A stretch of DNA of 48,000 nucleotides, taken from the NCBI GenBank assembly GCA_002396645.1, contig DGYI01000063.1, forward strand, positions 25,262-73,261, read 5' to 3'. The notes beneath the pieces were generated by a model. It saw nothing but the letters and a program-made list of their open reading frames with translations, was not told the origin of the DNA and did not search any database. Position 1 is the first letter of the stretch. Each line of letters starts with the position of its first letter. This document shows positions 25,636 to 33,919 of this stretch, in pieces. The position numbers and the translations under genes are program-made. The DNA comes from Firmicutes bacterium UBA5010. Its GTDB lineage: Bacteria > Bacillota > Clostridia > Tissierellales > Sedimentibacteraceae.

Positions 25636-26898
25636 TTAATTACTTTCTGCATTAATGTTCAATATTTCAATGCAGATTTCATTGACACGCTTTGATTCCG
25701 CTTTGGTTACGGTTATTTTTATATTGTCTGTTACAATTGTATCTCCGACGTCAGGGATTTTATCAAAGCACTTAATCACAAAACCATTTACCGTCGACAC
25801 ATCATCATATTTACAATCAAGCTTTAAACCGAGATATTCTATCATATCGTCTATATCGGCATTACATGAAACTATATATTTATTTTCATCAATTTTCTTA
25901 AAATAATCTAAAATCTCATCATGTTCATCCCAAATATCACCAACAAGCTCTTCAATTATATCCTCCAGGGTTACTAATCCTTCTGTTCCTCCATACTCGT
26001 CAACTACTACCGCCATATGTGACTTCGCTTGTTGTAAATCTCTAAGTAAAGAAGATATTTTCTTATTCGGAGTAATATATAAAATATTTTTTATTATTTC
26101 TTTTATACTTGTCATTTTTTTATTTACTAGTCTATAAAATTCTTTTTCGTGAATAACACCAATAATGCGGTCAATACTTTCACTATAGACTGGCAATCTT
26201 GAATAACCACTTTCCATGAAGATTTCCTTTATTTCTTCAATAGAATCATTTTCTTCTACTGCCACTATGTCAATTCTAGGAGTGTAAATATCCTCAGCAT
26301 TCAAATCATCAAACTCAATTGCAGAACGTATAAGCTCTCCCTCATGTTTATTAATAACACCTTCACTTTCAACTTCTTCTATTATTGTTTTTAGCTCATC
26401 TTCAGTTATTGATGGTTCATCATTTTTTCTAAATAACTTATTGAACATTTTTTTCCATAAAGATAAAATATAGTTTATTGGTGTAATTATTATAACAAAA
26501 AATTTTAATATTGATACAGTCGATAATACAATCTTTTCAGGATGCTGTTTTGCTAAAGTTTTAGGAGAAATTTCTCCAAAAATTAATACTGCTATTGTCA
26601 TAACAATTGTTGATATTGTCACTCCTGATGATGGAAAAAATTTAGTAAATAATATAGTTGCCAAGGATGCTGATGTAATATTTACTATGTTATTTCCAAT
26701 AAGTATAGTAGACAACAGCTTATCATAATCCCCTGATAATTTAAGTACTTCTATAGCTTTTTTATCTCCTAAGTTTGCCAGATTTTTAATTCTGATTTTA
26801 TTAAAACAAGTAAATGCTGTTTCTGATGCAGAAAAAAATGATGACATACAGATTAAAGCAAATAATGTAATGACCAGACTTGTCCCGTCACCTTCCAT
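25636..26898 (-). CDS. CNNM/CorC-HlyC-type membrane protein with CBS domains
   Basis: A 420-residue protein of the HlyC/CorC (CNNM) family, linked to magnesium/cation transport. The N-terminal DUF21 domain has about four helices, including FFSASETAFTCFN and FGEISPKTLAKQHPEK, both family signatures. Two CBS motifs follow (TPRIDIVAVEENDS... and AVVVDEYGGTEGLVTLEDI), then the C-terminal CorC/HlyC domain. The start is taken as ATG 26898 (MEGDGT); a GTG at 26910 overlaps the GGAGAG site. It is a single-gene unit. No clear terminator is visible downstream. Confidence 0.88.
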   Translation of the reverse strand: MEGDGTSLVITLFALICMSSFFSASETAFTCFNKIRIKNLANLGDKKAIEVLKLSGDYDKLLSTILIGNNIVNITSASLATILFTKFFPSSGVTISTIVMTIAVLIFGEISPKTLAKQHPEKIVLSTVSILKFFVIIITPINYILSLWKKMFNKLFRKNDEPSITEDELKTIIEEVESEGVINKHEGELIRSAIEFDDLNAEDIYTPRIDIVAVEENDSIEEIKEIFMESGYSRLPVYSESIDRIIGVIHEKEFYRLVNKKMTSIKEIIKNILYITPNKKISSLLRDLQQAKSHMAVVVDEYGGTEGLVTLEDIIEELVGDIWDEHDEILDYFKKIDENKYIVSCNADIDDMIEYLGLKLDCKYDDVSTVNGFVIKCFDKIPDVGDTIVTDNIKITVTKAESKRVNEICIEILNINAESN

Positions 26899-27270
26899 AA
26901 GAAAAATCACTCTCCAATTATATTTATTTTTTGATTGATATACTTATTCATAGTCTCAACTATGTTGAACCATTTATAATATACTATGCATATTATACCA
27001 CTGATGTCTTAAAATTGTCAATTATTCCGGCTGATAAGATTAATAAAGCATTAATATTTTAAATACATTTAAAATTTTTGAATATTTTTATCTATTCAGT
27101 TAAAAATATATAGTGTATATAAAAATTGTGCATATAATTTAGAGTGAAAGATAATTTGTACAAAATCATAATCTTATGCACAAATGATATTTTGTGTAAA
27201 TAATTGCATAGTCTTGAGCGAAATTTGAGGCTATGTCATAATTATATAAATAGTGAAAGGAATGAACAGA
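26899..27270. other. divergent intergenic region with several dyads
   Basis: About 370 nt. Besides the CorC-type promoter it holds, on the side of the DUF3243-like gene, TATAAT at 27133-27138 with no clear -35, the palindrome TTTGTACAAA (27155-27164), CACAAA-N6-TTTGTG (27179-27184 with 27191-27196), and CATAG/CTATG arms (27207-27211 with 27231-27235). It may be a structured leader or a set of operators. No gene is seen. Confidence 0.45.
26992..27021 (-). promoter_or_regulatory. sigma-A promoter of the CorC/HlyC-type gene
   Basis: Minus strand: TTGACA (27016-27021), 18-nt spacer, extended -10 TGGTATAAT with TATAAT at 26992-26997. A CATAGT/ACTATG hairpin (26949-26954 with 26959-26964) lies in the leader. 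Confidence 0.75.
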
Positions 27271-27519
27271 TTGCATAAAGTATACATAGATACTCAGAAA
27301 TGGAAGAAAAAATTAAACAAGGCTATAACATATTCTCAAGAATCCAACATGCCTGATTCTTTTTTGGAAAAAATTGCAAAATCAATAATTAATTTTACTG
27401 TAATGACAACTTCACCGGATACTGAATCAGAAAGACTATTTTACGATATGTGGAAAAAAGCAGACAATAAAGAGAAAAAAGTTCTGACAAAAACCCTTAT
27501 AAAAATTATAAAAGAATGA
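27271..27519 (+). CDS. DUF3243-like small protein
   Basis: A small soluble protein of 82 residues (85 if the ATG at 27262 is used). The pattern W-K-x(3)-L ... A ... M ... A-x(2)-I ... 'ESERLFYDMWKKADNKEKKV' ... IKIIKE fits the DUF3243 family (YmfJ of Bacillus), whose function is unknown. The TTG at 27271 is preferred because AAAGGA lies 9 nt before it; the ATG at 27262 and GTG at 27253 stand too close to or before that site. It is a single gene with a strong terminator. The family call was made by eye. Confidence 0.65.
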   Translation: MHKVYIDTQKWKKKLNKAITYSQESNMPDSFLEKIAKSIINFTVMTTSPDTESERLFYDMWKKADNKEKKVLTKTLIKIIKE

Positions 27520-27522
27520 TAG

Positions 27523-27553
27523 AACCCGTTTGTTTAAAAGCAAACGGGTTTTG
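27523..27553 (+). terminator. terminator of the DUF3243-like gene
   Basis: Perfect 10-bp GC-rich stem AACCCGTTTG/CAAACGGGTT (27523-27532 with 27541-27550), 8-nt loop, followed by TTG. Confidence 0.85.
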
Positions 27554-27571
27554 CCTTTAAGCGGCTATGAG

Positions 27572-27600
27572 TTGACATATTGTCGATATTAGTTTAATAT
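27572..27600 (+). promoter_or_regulatory. sigma-A promoter of the first glycosyltransferase gene
   Basis: TTGACA (27572-27577), 17-nt spacer, TAATAT (27595-27600). A second possible extended -10, TGGTATAAT at 27604-27612, would start transcription past the AAAGGA site and is less favoured. Confidence 0.6.
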
Positions 27601-27623
27601 TGATGGTATAATATGAAAGGATA

Positions 27624-27644
27624 TTATACAGCTAAGCTGTATAA
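27624..27644 (+). promoter_or_regulatory. 10-bp hairpin between ribosome-binding site and start codon
   Basis: TTATACAGCT, a single A, then AGCTGTATAA: perfect 10-bp arms. AAAGGA (27616-27621) lies just before it and the ATG at 27649 just after. If the hairpin folds in the mRNA, the effective spacing between site and start falls to about 6 nt. Confidence 0.55.
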
Positions 27645-27648
27645 GCTT

Positions 27649-28716
27649 ATGATGAAAACATTAAACTTGGTTATGATAGTAAAGAACGAAGAGCGTTGTT
27701 TAGCACGCTGCCTTACAAGCATTAAAGGTTTAGTTGACGATATAATTATTGCCGATACCGGATCAGAGGATTCTACAAAACAAATAGCATTATCATTCGG
27801 AGCTAAAGTATTTGATTATGTCTGGAAAAACGACTTTTCTGATGCCAGAAATTTTGCATTGTCAAAATCAGACAGTGATTGGAACTTAATATTAGATGCC
27901 GATGAATATCTGACTCACGGCAGCAGGCAGGATATATCAGAGTTTTTGGAAAATACTGATGCCTTAGGGACTATACAAATAAAAAGTGCTTATATAGATG
28001 ACAATGACATAAGCTATGCAATAGGTTATATAACAAGGCTTATCCCTAAAGGTGTATATTTCTCAGGAAAAATTCACGAACAGGTTAAAAGCAAATTGCC
28101 TCTTTCGCCGATTCCTTTAATCTTCGATCATGATGGATATTTGATGCCGAATAAAGCGGAAAGAAATTTACCTATTCTCTTTGAGGAATTAGAGCATTAT
28201 CCTAATAACTGCTATTTTCTTTATCAGACAGCCTCAACTTTAAAAAATATAAATAGATTTGAAGAAGCTATAAAATACTTCGACAAATTTTATGCTATTG
28301 CGAATAACAGCTCCAGCTATTATAGAGCATGTATTATACAGTATATTTACACATTAATCGAATTTGAAAGCTTCGAAAAAGCATTAAAAATATTAGAAGA
28401 GGTAACCCCAATTTTACAAAAATATGCAGACTTTAATTTCTTGTGCGGTATCTTTTATATGAAATTAATTCTGTTTGATATAGTTAAGTATCAAAATTAC
28501 CTCCCGCTTATAGAAAAAAGTTATTTAAAGTGCTTAGAAATCGGAGAAGTTCCTCTACATCAAGGTGTATACGGCTGCGGAAGCTTCAAAGCAGCTTACA
28601 ATTTAGGTACCTGGTATGAATCATCGGGAAATTTCGCACTGGCTAAAAAATATTATAAATTGTCGGCTGAATCAGGATATAAAGTTGCCGTAAACAGATT
28701 AAAACAACTCAAATAA
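27649..28716 (+). CDS. family 2 glycosyltransferase with C-terminal TPR-like repeats
   Basis: A 355-residue soluble glycosyltransferase of the SunS/Beta4Glucosyltransferase-like GT2 group. The GT-A domain shows LNLVMIVKNEERCLARCL (start), IIADTGSEDST, and the metal-binding WNLILDADEYL. The C-terminal part has helix pairs with TPR character (ALKILEEVTP, ALAKKYYKLSAESGYKVAV). GT2-TPR proteins of this kind modify peptides or proteins, including flagellins. The start is set at ATG 27649 (or 27652); an earlier ATG at 27613 has no ribosome-binding site. It converges on the deoxysugar operon, which may supply its donor (inference). Confidence 0.8.
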   Translation: MMKTLNLVMIVKNEERCLARCLTSIKGLVDDIIIADTGSEDSTKQIALSFGAKVFDYVWKNDFSDARNFALSKSDSDWNLILDADEYLTHGSRQDISEFLENTDALGTIQIKSAYIDDNDISYAIGYITRLIPKGVYFSGKIHEQVKSKLPLSPIPLIFDHDGYLMPNKAERNLPILFEELEHYPNNCYFLYQTASTLKNINRFEEAIKYFDKFYAIANNSSSYYRACIIQYIYTLIEFESFEKALKILEEVTPILQKYADFNFLCGIFYMKLILFDIVKYQNYLPLIEKSYLKCLEIGEVPLHQGVYGCGSFKAAYNLGTWYESSGNFALAKKYYKLSAESGYKVAVNRLKQLK

Positions 28717-28735
28717 AACAATCTGAAAAAATTTT

Positions 28736-28768
28736 AGCCAAATACTTTTCAGTATTTGGCTTTTTTTA
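28736..28768. terminator. bidirectional terminator between the glycosyltransferase and rfbC
   Basis: Perfect 10-bp stem AGCCAAATAC/GTATTTGGCT (28736-28745 with 28752-28761) followed by TTTTTTA on plus; on minus the stem is followed by AAAATTTTTTC. Confidence 0.9.
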
Positions 28769-28914
28769 TATGCTCTTCGTCGATAATTCTGTCAAGACAA
28801 AGAGCTTAACAAAATATATAATAAATAGAGGGGGAATTCTTTACATTCTTAATATACACATAATTATATACTTTTAATCATTTTTAATTATTAAGTTTTT
28901 GTAATACATTAATA

Positions 28915-29478
28915 TTATTTATTAATCAAAACACTGAAATTAACATCGCTATTTCTTAATAATGGTGCTTCACTATCTTTTTGTGATATTATAGGATTTT
29001 TAATACCCCATAAAATCTTGATATCTTGATCATCCCAAGCTATGGAACGGTCGTATTTTGCTTCATAAAATTCATCGAATTTATATTGAACATCACAATT
29101 ATCCGTAAGGGTTAAAAAAGCATGACCAAACCCCTTCGGAATCAAAATTTGTTTTTTATTATCTTCATTTAATTCAACAGATATCCACTTGCAAAAACTA
29201 GGACTGTCCTTACGCAAATCAACAACAACATCCAATATTTTTCCTTTTGTGCATCTGACTAATTTAGTCTGTGCCTTGGGATTAAGCTGAAAATGAATCC
29301 CTCTTAATGTATTCTTTTTTAAAGTAAAGCTATGTCCATCTTGAACAAATACAGTATCTATACCAAATTGTTCCAAAGTTCTTGATGAGTATGTTTCACT
29401 GTAATATCCTCTGTAATCCTCATAATAGTCCGGTATAATGAGCTTAACGCCTTTTAATTCTAATTCTTGTACTTCCAT
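28915..29478 (-). CDS. rfbC: dTDP-4-keto-6-deoxyhexose 3,5-epimerase (RfbC/TylK type)
   Basis: A 187-residue cupin epimerase. Family motifs: 'DYYEDYRGYYSETYSSRTLE', LRGIHFQ (with the catalytic His), 'KGKILDVVVDLRKDSPSF', 'PKGFGHAFLTL' and the active-site Tyr/Asp region 'DRSIAWDD'. RmlC proper acts on dTDP-4-keto-6-deoxyglucose; close homologues (TylK, OleL) epimerise C5 of dideoxysugar intermediates. Since no RmlD reductase is nearby, the latter role is likelier here (inference). AAAGGA precedes the ATG. It is the last gene of the operon. Confidence 0.92.
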   Translation of the reverse strand: MEVQELELKGVKLIIPDYYEDYRGYYSETYSSRTLEQFGIDTVFVQDGHSFTLKKNTLRGIHFQLNPKAQTKLVRCTKGKILDVVVDLRKDSPSFCKWISVELNEDNKKQILIPKGFGHAFLTLTDNCDVQYKFDEFYEAKYDRSIAWDDQDIKILWGIKNPIISQKDSEAPLLRNSDVNFSVLINK

Positions 29479-29489
29479 TTTTTATCCTT

Positions 29490-30458
29490 TCAATTGATAT
29501 CAATAGTCTGAATAGTCTGAATTAAATATGCCTGTTTTAAAATTTTATCATAATTAACATATTTATAATTTTCAGATATCAAGCACTCTGCAAATTGATC
29601 GATAGAATTATAAAATTGATCATCTTTATCAAGTGTAATATCTATACTTTTATTATCCTTGGTAAGTTTTACAATAGGTGCATAATCATTCGGTGCTGTA
29701 AATATTCTTGAAAAAACAGCATTGCCTTTGCTCCCCCATAATTCTAATTCACACTTATAGCTGTTATCCATGCCAAAAGATATTTGACATGCCAGATCTT
29801 CTTCATTAACTAATGTAGCATTTCCATATAAATCTACGCTATAATCATCTGAATAATTTAATTGTGAGTATTTTACTTCTGTTTTTTCTCCAAGAAGTAT
29901 ACTTGCAAGTTTAATAGGATATCCTCCGCAATCAAGAAGTGCTCCTCCTCCAAGGCTTTTATTATATCTGAAGTCATCAGACGCACGTTTTGGAAAACCA
30001 AATGATGCTTTTATAAGTCTTATCTCACCAATTTCGCCACCTTTAATAAGCTTTTTTGCATATTCAATCTGACTATGGTGTTCAAACATATAATTTTCAT
30101 AGGCAACCAGTTTTTTTTGCTTAGCAACTTGAATAATTTTTTGTGTGTCAAAAAAATTCGTCGTAAATGGTTTTTCTAAAAATACATGCTTGCCTTTATT
30201 TAATGCCTTCAATGCCCATTCAAAATGAAGTGCAGGCGGTAAAGGAATATAAACGGCATCTACATTTTCATCATCTATGGCTTCATCATATCCGTCATAT
30301 CCTATGCCGCCAAATTCGTCCGTAAATTTTTTTGTTTTCAACTTATCTCTTGAAGCTACTCCGACATATTTAAATTTATCATTTTCTTTTATAGCCGGTA
30401 AAAATCTTCTATACGCAATTTCAGAAGTTCCTATAATCGCTAATTTAATTCTATCCAT
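29490..30458 (-). CDS. Gfo/Idh/MocA-family oxidoreductase, probable NDP-sugar 3-ketoreductase
   Basis: About 322 residues. The N-terminal Rossmann fold opens IKLAIIGTSEIAYRRFLPAI. The family signature EKPFTTNFFDTQKI with the catalytic-site EKP Lys is at about residue 93, and the C-terminal domain has 'GGGALLDCGGYPIKLASILL'. In dideoxysugar clusters (OleW, UrdT/LanT type) such proteins reduce the 3-keto group formed by the 2,3-dehydratase, whose gene lies immediately upstream here. The start at ATG 30458 is chosen because GGTGA is 8 nt upstream. The overlapping 16-codon frame may couple translation. Confidence 0.85.
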   Translation of the reverse strand: MDRIKLAIIGTSEIAYRRFLPAIKENDKFKYVGVASRDKLKTKKFTDEFGGIGYDGYDEAIDDENVDAVYIPLPPALHFEWALKALNKGKHVFLEKPFTTNFFDTQKIIQVAKQKKLVAYENYMFEHHSQIEYAKKLIKGGEIGEIRLIKASFGFPKRASDDFRYNKSLGGGALLDCGGYPIKLASILLGEKTEVKYSQLNYSDDYSVDLYGNATLVNEEDLACQISFGMDNSYKCELELWGSKGNAVFSRIFTAPNDYAPIVKLTKDNKSIDITLDKDDQFYNSIDQFAECLISENYKYVNYDKILKQAYLIQTIQTIDIN

Positions 30459-30501
30459 ATGACCATTCACCGATTTCACCCCCCATGAAACATTTATTCA
30501 T
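30451..30501 (-). CDS. possible 16-residue leader peptide
   Basis: A short frame MNKCFMGGEIGEWSYG whose stop codon overlaps the start of the Gfo/Idh gene (TAG at 30451-30453; ATG at 30456-30458). Its start lies in the CCCATGAA/TTCATGGG hairpin (30482-30489 with 30497-30504), with AAAGGA about 14 nt upstream. The spacing is long, so the peptide is doubtful, but the overlap with the next start is suggestive of translational coupling. Confidence 0.35.
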   Translation of the reverse strand: MNKCFMGGEIGEWSYG

Positions 30502-30504
30502 GGG
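30482..30504. other. 8-bp hairpin in the leader of the Gfo/Idh gene
   Basis: CCCATGAA/TTCATGGG with a 7-nt loop, flanked by CACCGA/TCGGTG arms. It ends just before a G-rich stretch that could be a ribosome-binding site. No T-run follows. Confidence 0.5.
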
Positions 30505-30545
30505 CTCGGTGTCTATCCTTTCATTATTTTTAATTTCCTTTAACC

Positions 30546-31937
30546 TTAAGCCTCCAATAATGAAATAAGATTTCTCAACTGTATATTAACAGTATTATTT
30601 ATTTGGGTAAGTGTATTGATTGTCTTAAAATCAACTGCAAAATATCCTCTTGGAAGATTACTAATCTCTCTTAAATCAACTTTTAAAATTATATTTCGGT
30701 TTTGCTCATGATAAAAACGCCCTCCCTCTTCGGAAAGTAAATTATCAAAAACAATCCCATTATTATTATCTACTTTATGCCAAAATAATTCTTCTACAAC
30801 ATCATTCATCGCTTTTTTATCAGTCGCTTCCTTTTGTATAGTCGGTCCAAGTTCAATTTTATCAAAGCATCCTACTTCACTTTTCGCCTTAATAATAAAT
30901 TTTGAAACCCCATTATCTTCATACATCATAAGTCCGAAGGTTGCAATGCCATAAGCTTCAAGAAGCGGTTGTGTCCAGTGCTGTATCTCCCTTCCTTCTA
31001 TAGATATATCACAAAAAATTATCTTGAAAGGAAATTCATTTTCACACACGAATTCATTATGACTCATTTTCCAGCCTGACAAATTGTCTAGCCTGACAAA
31101 ATCAATATCAGATTCGTCAAACATCTTATAGTTATTTATATACCGATATATATTCGGTATATAATTAACTCCGTCACTGAAGATGATTGATTTTAACAAT
31201 GAACTTTCATTGAATATTTTTTCTAATTGACTAATTTCATCATAATTATATAAATACATACAAAAAGGAATACAGGATATAACAGTTCTTGTGTCCATAT
31301 TTACCAAGTTATCGTATTTCATAAGCTGTTTTATCTGTCCGAGTGTCATCCACTTAAAATTAGGAAGAATCTCTATTTCCTCATCAACTCTAATTATAAT
31401 ATTTCTGTTTCTCTTTTTATAAAATCTGGAAGACTGCTCTGATTGTATCTGATCAACAATTACCTGATATTTATATAAATCAGCAAAATAGTCAAAATAA
31501 TCAGGCTTTCTTCCTCCATGTTTTTGTGTAAAATTACTTTTGGTAGCCTGTATAGTAGGAGAAATTTGAATTTTATTAATATTACCCGGTTCGATTTTTG
31601 CCTGCATCAAAAAATTAATTACACCGTTTATTTCTTTACATATAATGCCCAAATAACCAATTTCATTTTGCATTATAATAGGCTGTTCAATTAATATTTG
31701 TTTATTATAAGTTTTTTGTATTCCTCTTATAGAAAAAAAACTGTTGTTTTTATTAACAATCGCGCCTAAGTAATCGTCATAATACCAAAATCCGCTATTC
31801 TCCAGCTTATCCTTATTAATATTTACTTTAATGCTATTATTAAGAGCTCTTACCCAATTTAGCAGTTCCTCAGTACTGTTAACATTACCTTCTTTATTTA
31901 CCCAACTCTTAATTATTGAATACATTGTTTTTTTCAT
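30546..31937 (-). CDS. NDP-hexose 2,3-dehydratase
   Basis: A 463-residue protein built of two homologous halves, as in EryBVI/TylX3/OleV. The family markers occur twice: 'FLMQAKIEPGNINKIQISPT' with IQATKSN and HGGRKP in half one; 'FIIKAKSEVGCFDKIELGPT' in half two, each followed by a 'GRFYHEQNRN'-type segment. The reaction removes the C2 hydroxyl of dTDP-4-keto-6-deoxyglucose and commits to 2-deoxysugars. This family is typical of actinomycete antibiotic clusters, so finding it beside flagellins is notable. The GGAGGAGG site lies about 15 nt before the ATG, and a stop codon stands just upstream in frame. Confidence 0.9.
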   Translation of the reverse strand: MKKTMYSIIKSWVNKEGNVNSTEELLNWVRALNNSIKVNINKDKLENSGFWYYDDYLGAIVNKNNSFFSIRGIQKTYNKQILIEQPIIMQNEIGYLGIICKEINGVINFLMQAKIEPGNINKIQISPTIQATKSNFTQKHGGRKPDYFDYFADLYKYQVIVDQIQSEQSSRFYKKRNRNIIIRVDEEIEILPNFKWMTLGQIKQLMKYDNLVNMDTRTVISCIPFCMYLYNYDEISQLEKIFNESSLLKSIIFSDGVNYIPNIYRYINNYKMFDESDIDFVRLDNLSGWKMSHNEFVCENEFPFKIIFCDISIEGREIQHWTQPLLEAYGIATFGLMMYEDNGVSKFIIKAKSEVGCFDKIELGPTIQKEATDKKAMNDVVEELFWHKVDNNNGIVFDNLLSEEGGRFYHEQNRNIILKVDLREISNLPRGYFAVDFKTINTLTQINNTVNIQLRNLISLLEA

Positions 31938-32016
31938 TTTTTAGGTCAATGTCCTCCTCCATAAAAAGTAACTACTGCCTCTTTGAAAAATGAGTTCTTA
32001 ATATTTGTCTACGCAT

Positions 32017-33036
32017 TTATGCATTTTTATACATGATGTCATAATAATTCTTATACTCCCCACTTATAATTTCGCTCCACCATAATTTATTCTCAACATA
32101 CCATTGAATAGTTCTTAAAAGCCCTTCATCAAAGCTAGTTTGCGGAAGCCAACCTAAGTCATTATGAATTTTAGTCGGATCAATAGCATATCTCATGTCA
32201 TGTCCCGGTCTATCCTTTACATATGTGATTAAGCTTTCATCTTTATTAAGTAATCTTAATATTGTCTTTACAACATTGAGATTATTAAATTCATTATGCC
32301 CTCCAACATTATATACTTCACCGACTTTACCCTTTTCAATAACTAAATCTATTGCGCGGCAATGATCCTCCACATATAGCCAATCTCTTACATTTTTCCC
32401 ATTCCCGTAAACCGGTATGTTCTCATCATTCATAGCCCTTGTTATTACAAGCGGTATTAGTTTTTCAGGAAAATGATACGGTCCATAATTATTTGAACAT
32501 CTTGTTATTGAAACTGGCAAGTCATAAGTCCTGAAATACGCTAAAACAAGTAAATCTGCCGCCGCCTTGCTTGCAGAATATGGACTTGAAGCATGAATAG
32601 GTGTTTGCTCGGTAAAAAACAAGTCTTCTCTGTCTATCGGCAAATCTCCGTATACTTCATCAGTAGAAACTTGGTGAAATCTCTTAATCCCATACTCACG
32701 ACAAGCATCCATCAGAACTTGAGTTCCTAAAATATTAGTTTTTAAAAATACTTCCGGATTAATTACTGATCTATCTACATGACTTTCAGCCGCAAAATTT
32801 ATTATCTTATCAAATTTTTCCTTCTTGAATAAATCCAAAATAAAGTTTCTGTCACATATATCTCCCTTGATAAAAGAAAATTTTTGAATTTTCATAGCCT
32901 TTTCCAAGGTTTTAATATTACCGGCATAGGTTAAGGCATCTAGGCACACTATTTCATCATCCGGCTTGTTTTTTTTGTGAAAATAGATATAGTTGCTTCC
33001 AATAAATCCTGCACCACCTGTAACTAATATCTTCAT
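32017..33036 (-). CDS. rfbB: dTDP-glucose 4,6-dehydratase
   Basis: A 339-residue extended SDR. NAD-binding TGGAGFIGSNYI at the N terminus, catalytic THR-Asp-Glu in STDEVYGDL (about residue 121), YSASKAAAD (Tyr/Lys pair, about 153), and RCSNNYGPYHFPEKLIPL, all diagnostic of RmlB. It makes dTDP-4-keto-6-deoxyglucose, the branch point for rhamnose and dideoxysugars. It starts 1 nt after rfbA ends (TGA-T-ATG), so translation is coupled. Confidence 0.96.
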   Translation of the reverse strand: MKILVTGGAGFIGSNYIYFHKKNKPDDEIVCLDALTYAGNIKTLEKAMKIQKFSFIKGDICDRNFILDLFKKEKFDKIINFAAESHVDRSVINPEVFLKTNILGTQVLMDACREYGIKRFHQVSTDEVYGDLPIDREDLFFTEQTPIHASSPYSASKAAADLLVLAYFRTYDLPVSITRCSNNYGPYHFPEKLIPLVITRAMNDENIPVYGNGKNVRDWLYVEDHCRAIDLVIEKGKVGEVYNVGGHNEFNNLNVVKTILRLLNKDESLITYVKDRPGHDMRYAIDPTKIHNDLGWLPQTSFDEGLLRTIQWYVENKLWWSEIISGEYKNYYDIMYKNA

Positions 33037-33037
33037 A

Positions 33038-33919
33038 TCAGCGTTCTCCCTGTTTTTGCTTCACAATTTTTTCTATATATGAGCCGTATTCGCTACTTTT
33101 TAATTTTTCTGCCAAATTTAGGAGTTGCTCTTCATTTATGTATTTCTTATGAAATGCAATCTCTTCAATACAAGAAATATATAATCCTTGTCGTGATTGG
33201 ACAGCTTCAACAAAATTAGCCGCATTCAGTAAAGATGAGTGAGTTCCCGTATCAAGCCATGCTATACCTCTGCTTAATTGTATGGCTCTTAGTCTGTTTT
33301 GCTTTAAATAAAAATTATTTACTTCTGTAATTTCAAGCTCTCCTCTTTGCGAAGGTTTAATTTTTTTAGCTATATTTATTACATCATTATCATAAAAATA
33401 TATACCAGGCACTGCATAATTGCTTTTAGGCAATTTTGGTTTTTCAACCAATGAAAGCACCTTTCCATCTCTATCCCATTCTATTACACCAAATTCAGAT
33501 GGATTTGAAACATAATATCCGAAAATAGTTGCTCCTTTATTATTGTTCACAGCATCGGACAAAAGCACTGATAATTGGTTTCCATAAAAAAGATTATCCC
33601 CTAAAATCAAGCATACACTATCTTCACCTATAAAATTTTCTCCTATTATAAATGCCTCCGCCAAACCTCTTGGTTCATTTTGGATAGCATATGTAAACTT
33701 CATTCCGATTTGACTTCCATCTCCTAATAGTTCTTCATACATAGGTTTATCTCTTTTTGTAGATATAATCAAAATTTCCCTTATATCTGCCAGCATCAAC
33801 ACAGATAATGGGTAATAAATCATAGGTTTGTCATATATAGTCAGTAATTGTTTTGAAACACACAATGTTGAAGGAAATAATCTTGTTCCCTTACCACCGG
33901 CTAATATAATTCCTTTCAT
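33038..33919 (-). CDS. rfbA: glucose-1-phosphate thymidylyltransferase
   Basis: A 293-residue nucleotidyltransferase that makes dTDP-glucose. GGKGTRLFPSTLCVSKQLL (nucleotide-binding signature), YDKPMIYYPLSVLMLADI, LGDNLFYG, 'VEKPKLPKSNYAVPGIYFYD' and 'RGIAWLDTGTHSSLLNAANF' are all RmlA hallmarks. The start overlaps the stop of the methyltransferase gene by 4 nt (ATGA). This is the committed first enzyme of the operon's pathway. Confidence 0.96.
   Translation of the reverse strand: MKGIILAGGKGTRLFPSTLCVSKQLLTIYDKPMIYYPLSVLMLADIREILIISTKRDKPMYEELLGDGSQIGMKFTYAIQNEPRGLAEAFIIGENFIGEDSVCLILGDNLFYGNQLSVLLSDAVNNNKGATIFGYYVSNPSEFGVIEWDRDGKVLSLVEKPKLPKSNYAVPGIYFYDNDVINIAKKIKPSQRGELEITEVNNFYLKQNRLRAIQLSRGIAWLDTGTHSSLLNAANFVEAVQSRQGLYISCIEEIAFHKKYINEEQLLNLAEKLKSSEYGSYIEKIVKQKQGER

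Noticed and set aside
27174..27182. TTATGCACA as part of a replication origin
   Set aside because: Only one DnaA-box-like 9-mer is seen, with no cluster and no dnaA or dnaN nearby.
27582..27589. GTCGATAT upstream of the 27649 glycosyltransferase as a sigma-28 -10
   Set aside because: No TAAA-like box at 14-16 nt spacing; the TTGACA/TAATAT pair explains transcription better.
28779..28786. GTCGATAA on the plus strand as a sigma-28 promoter
   Set aside because: No -35 at the right spacing and no gene follows on that strand; the 7-mer is expected a few times by chance in a window this size.
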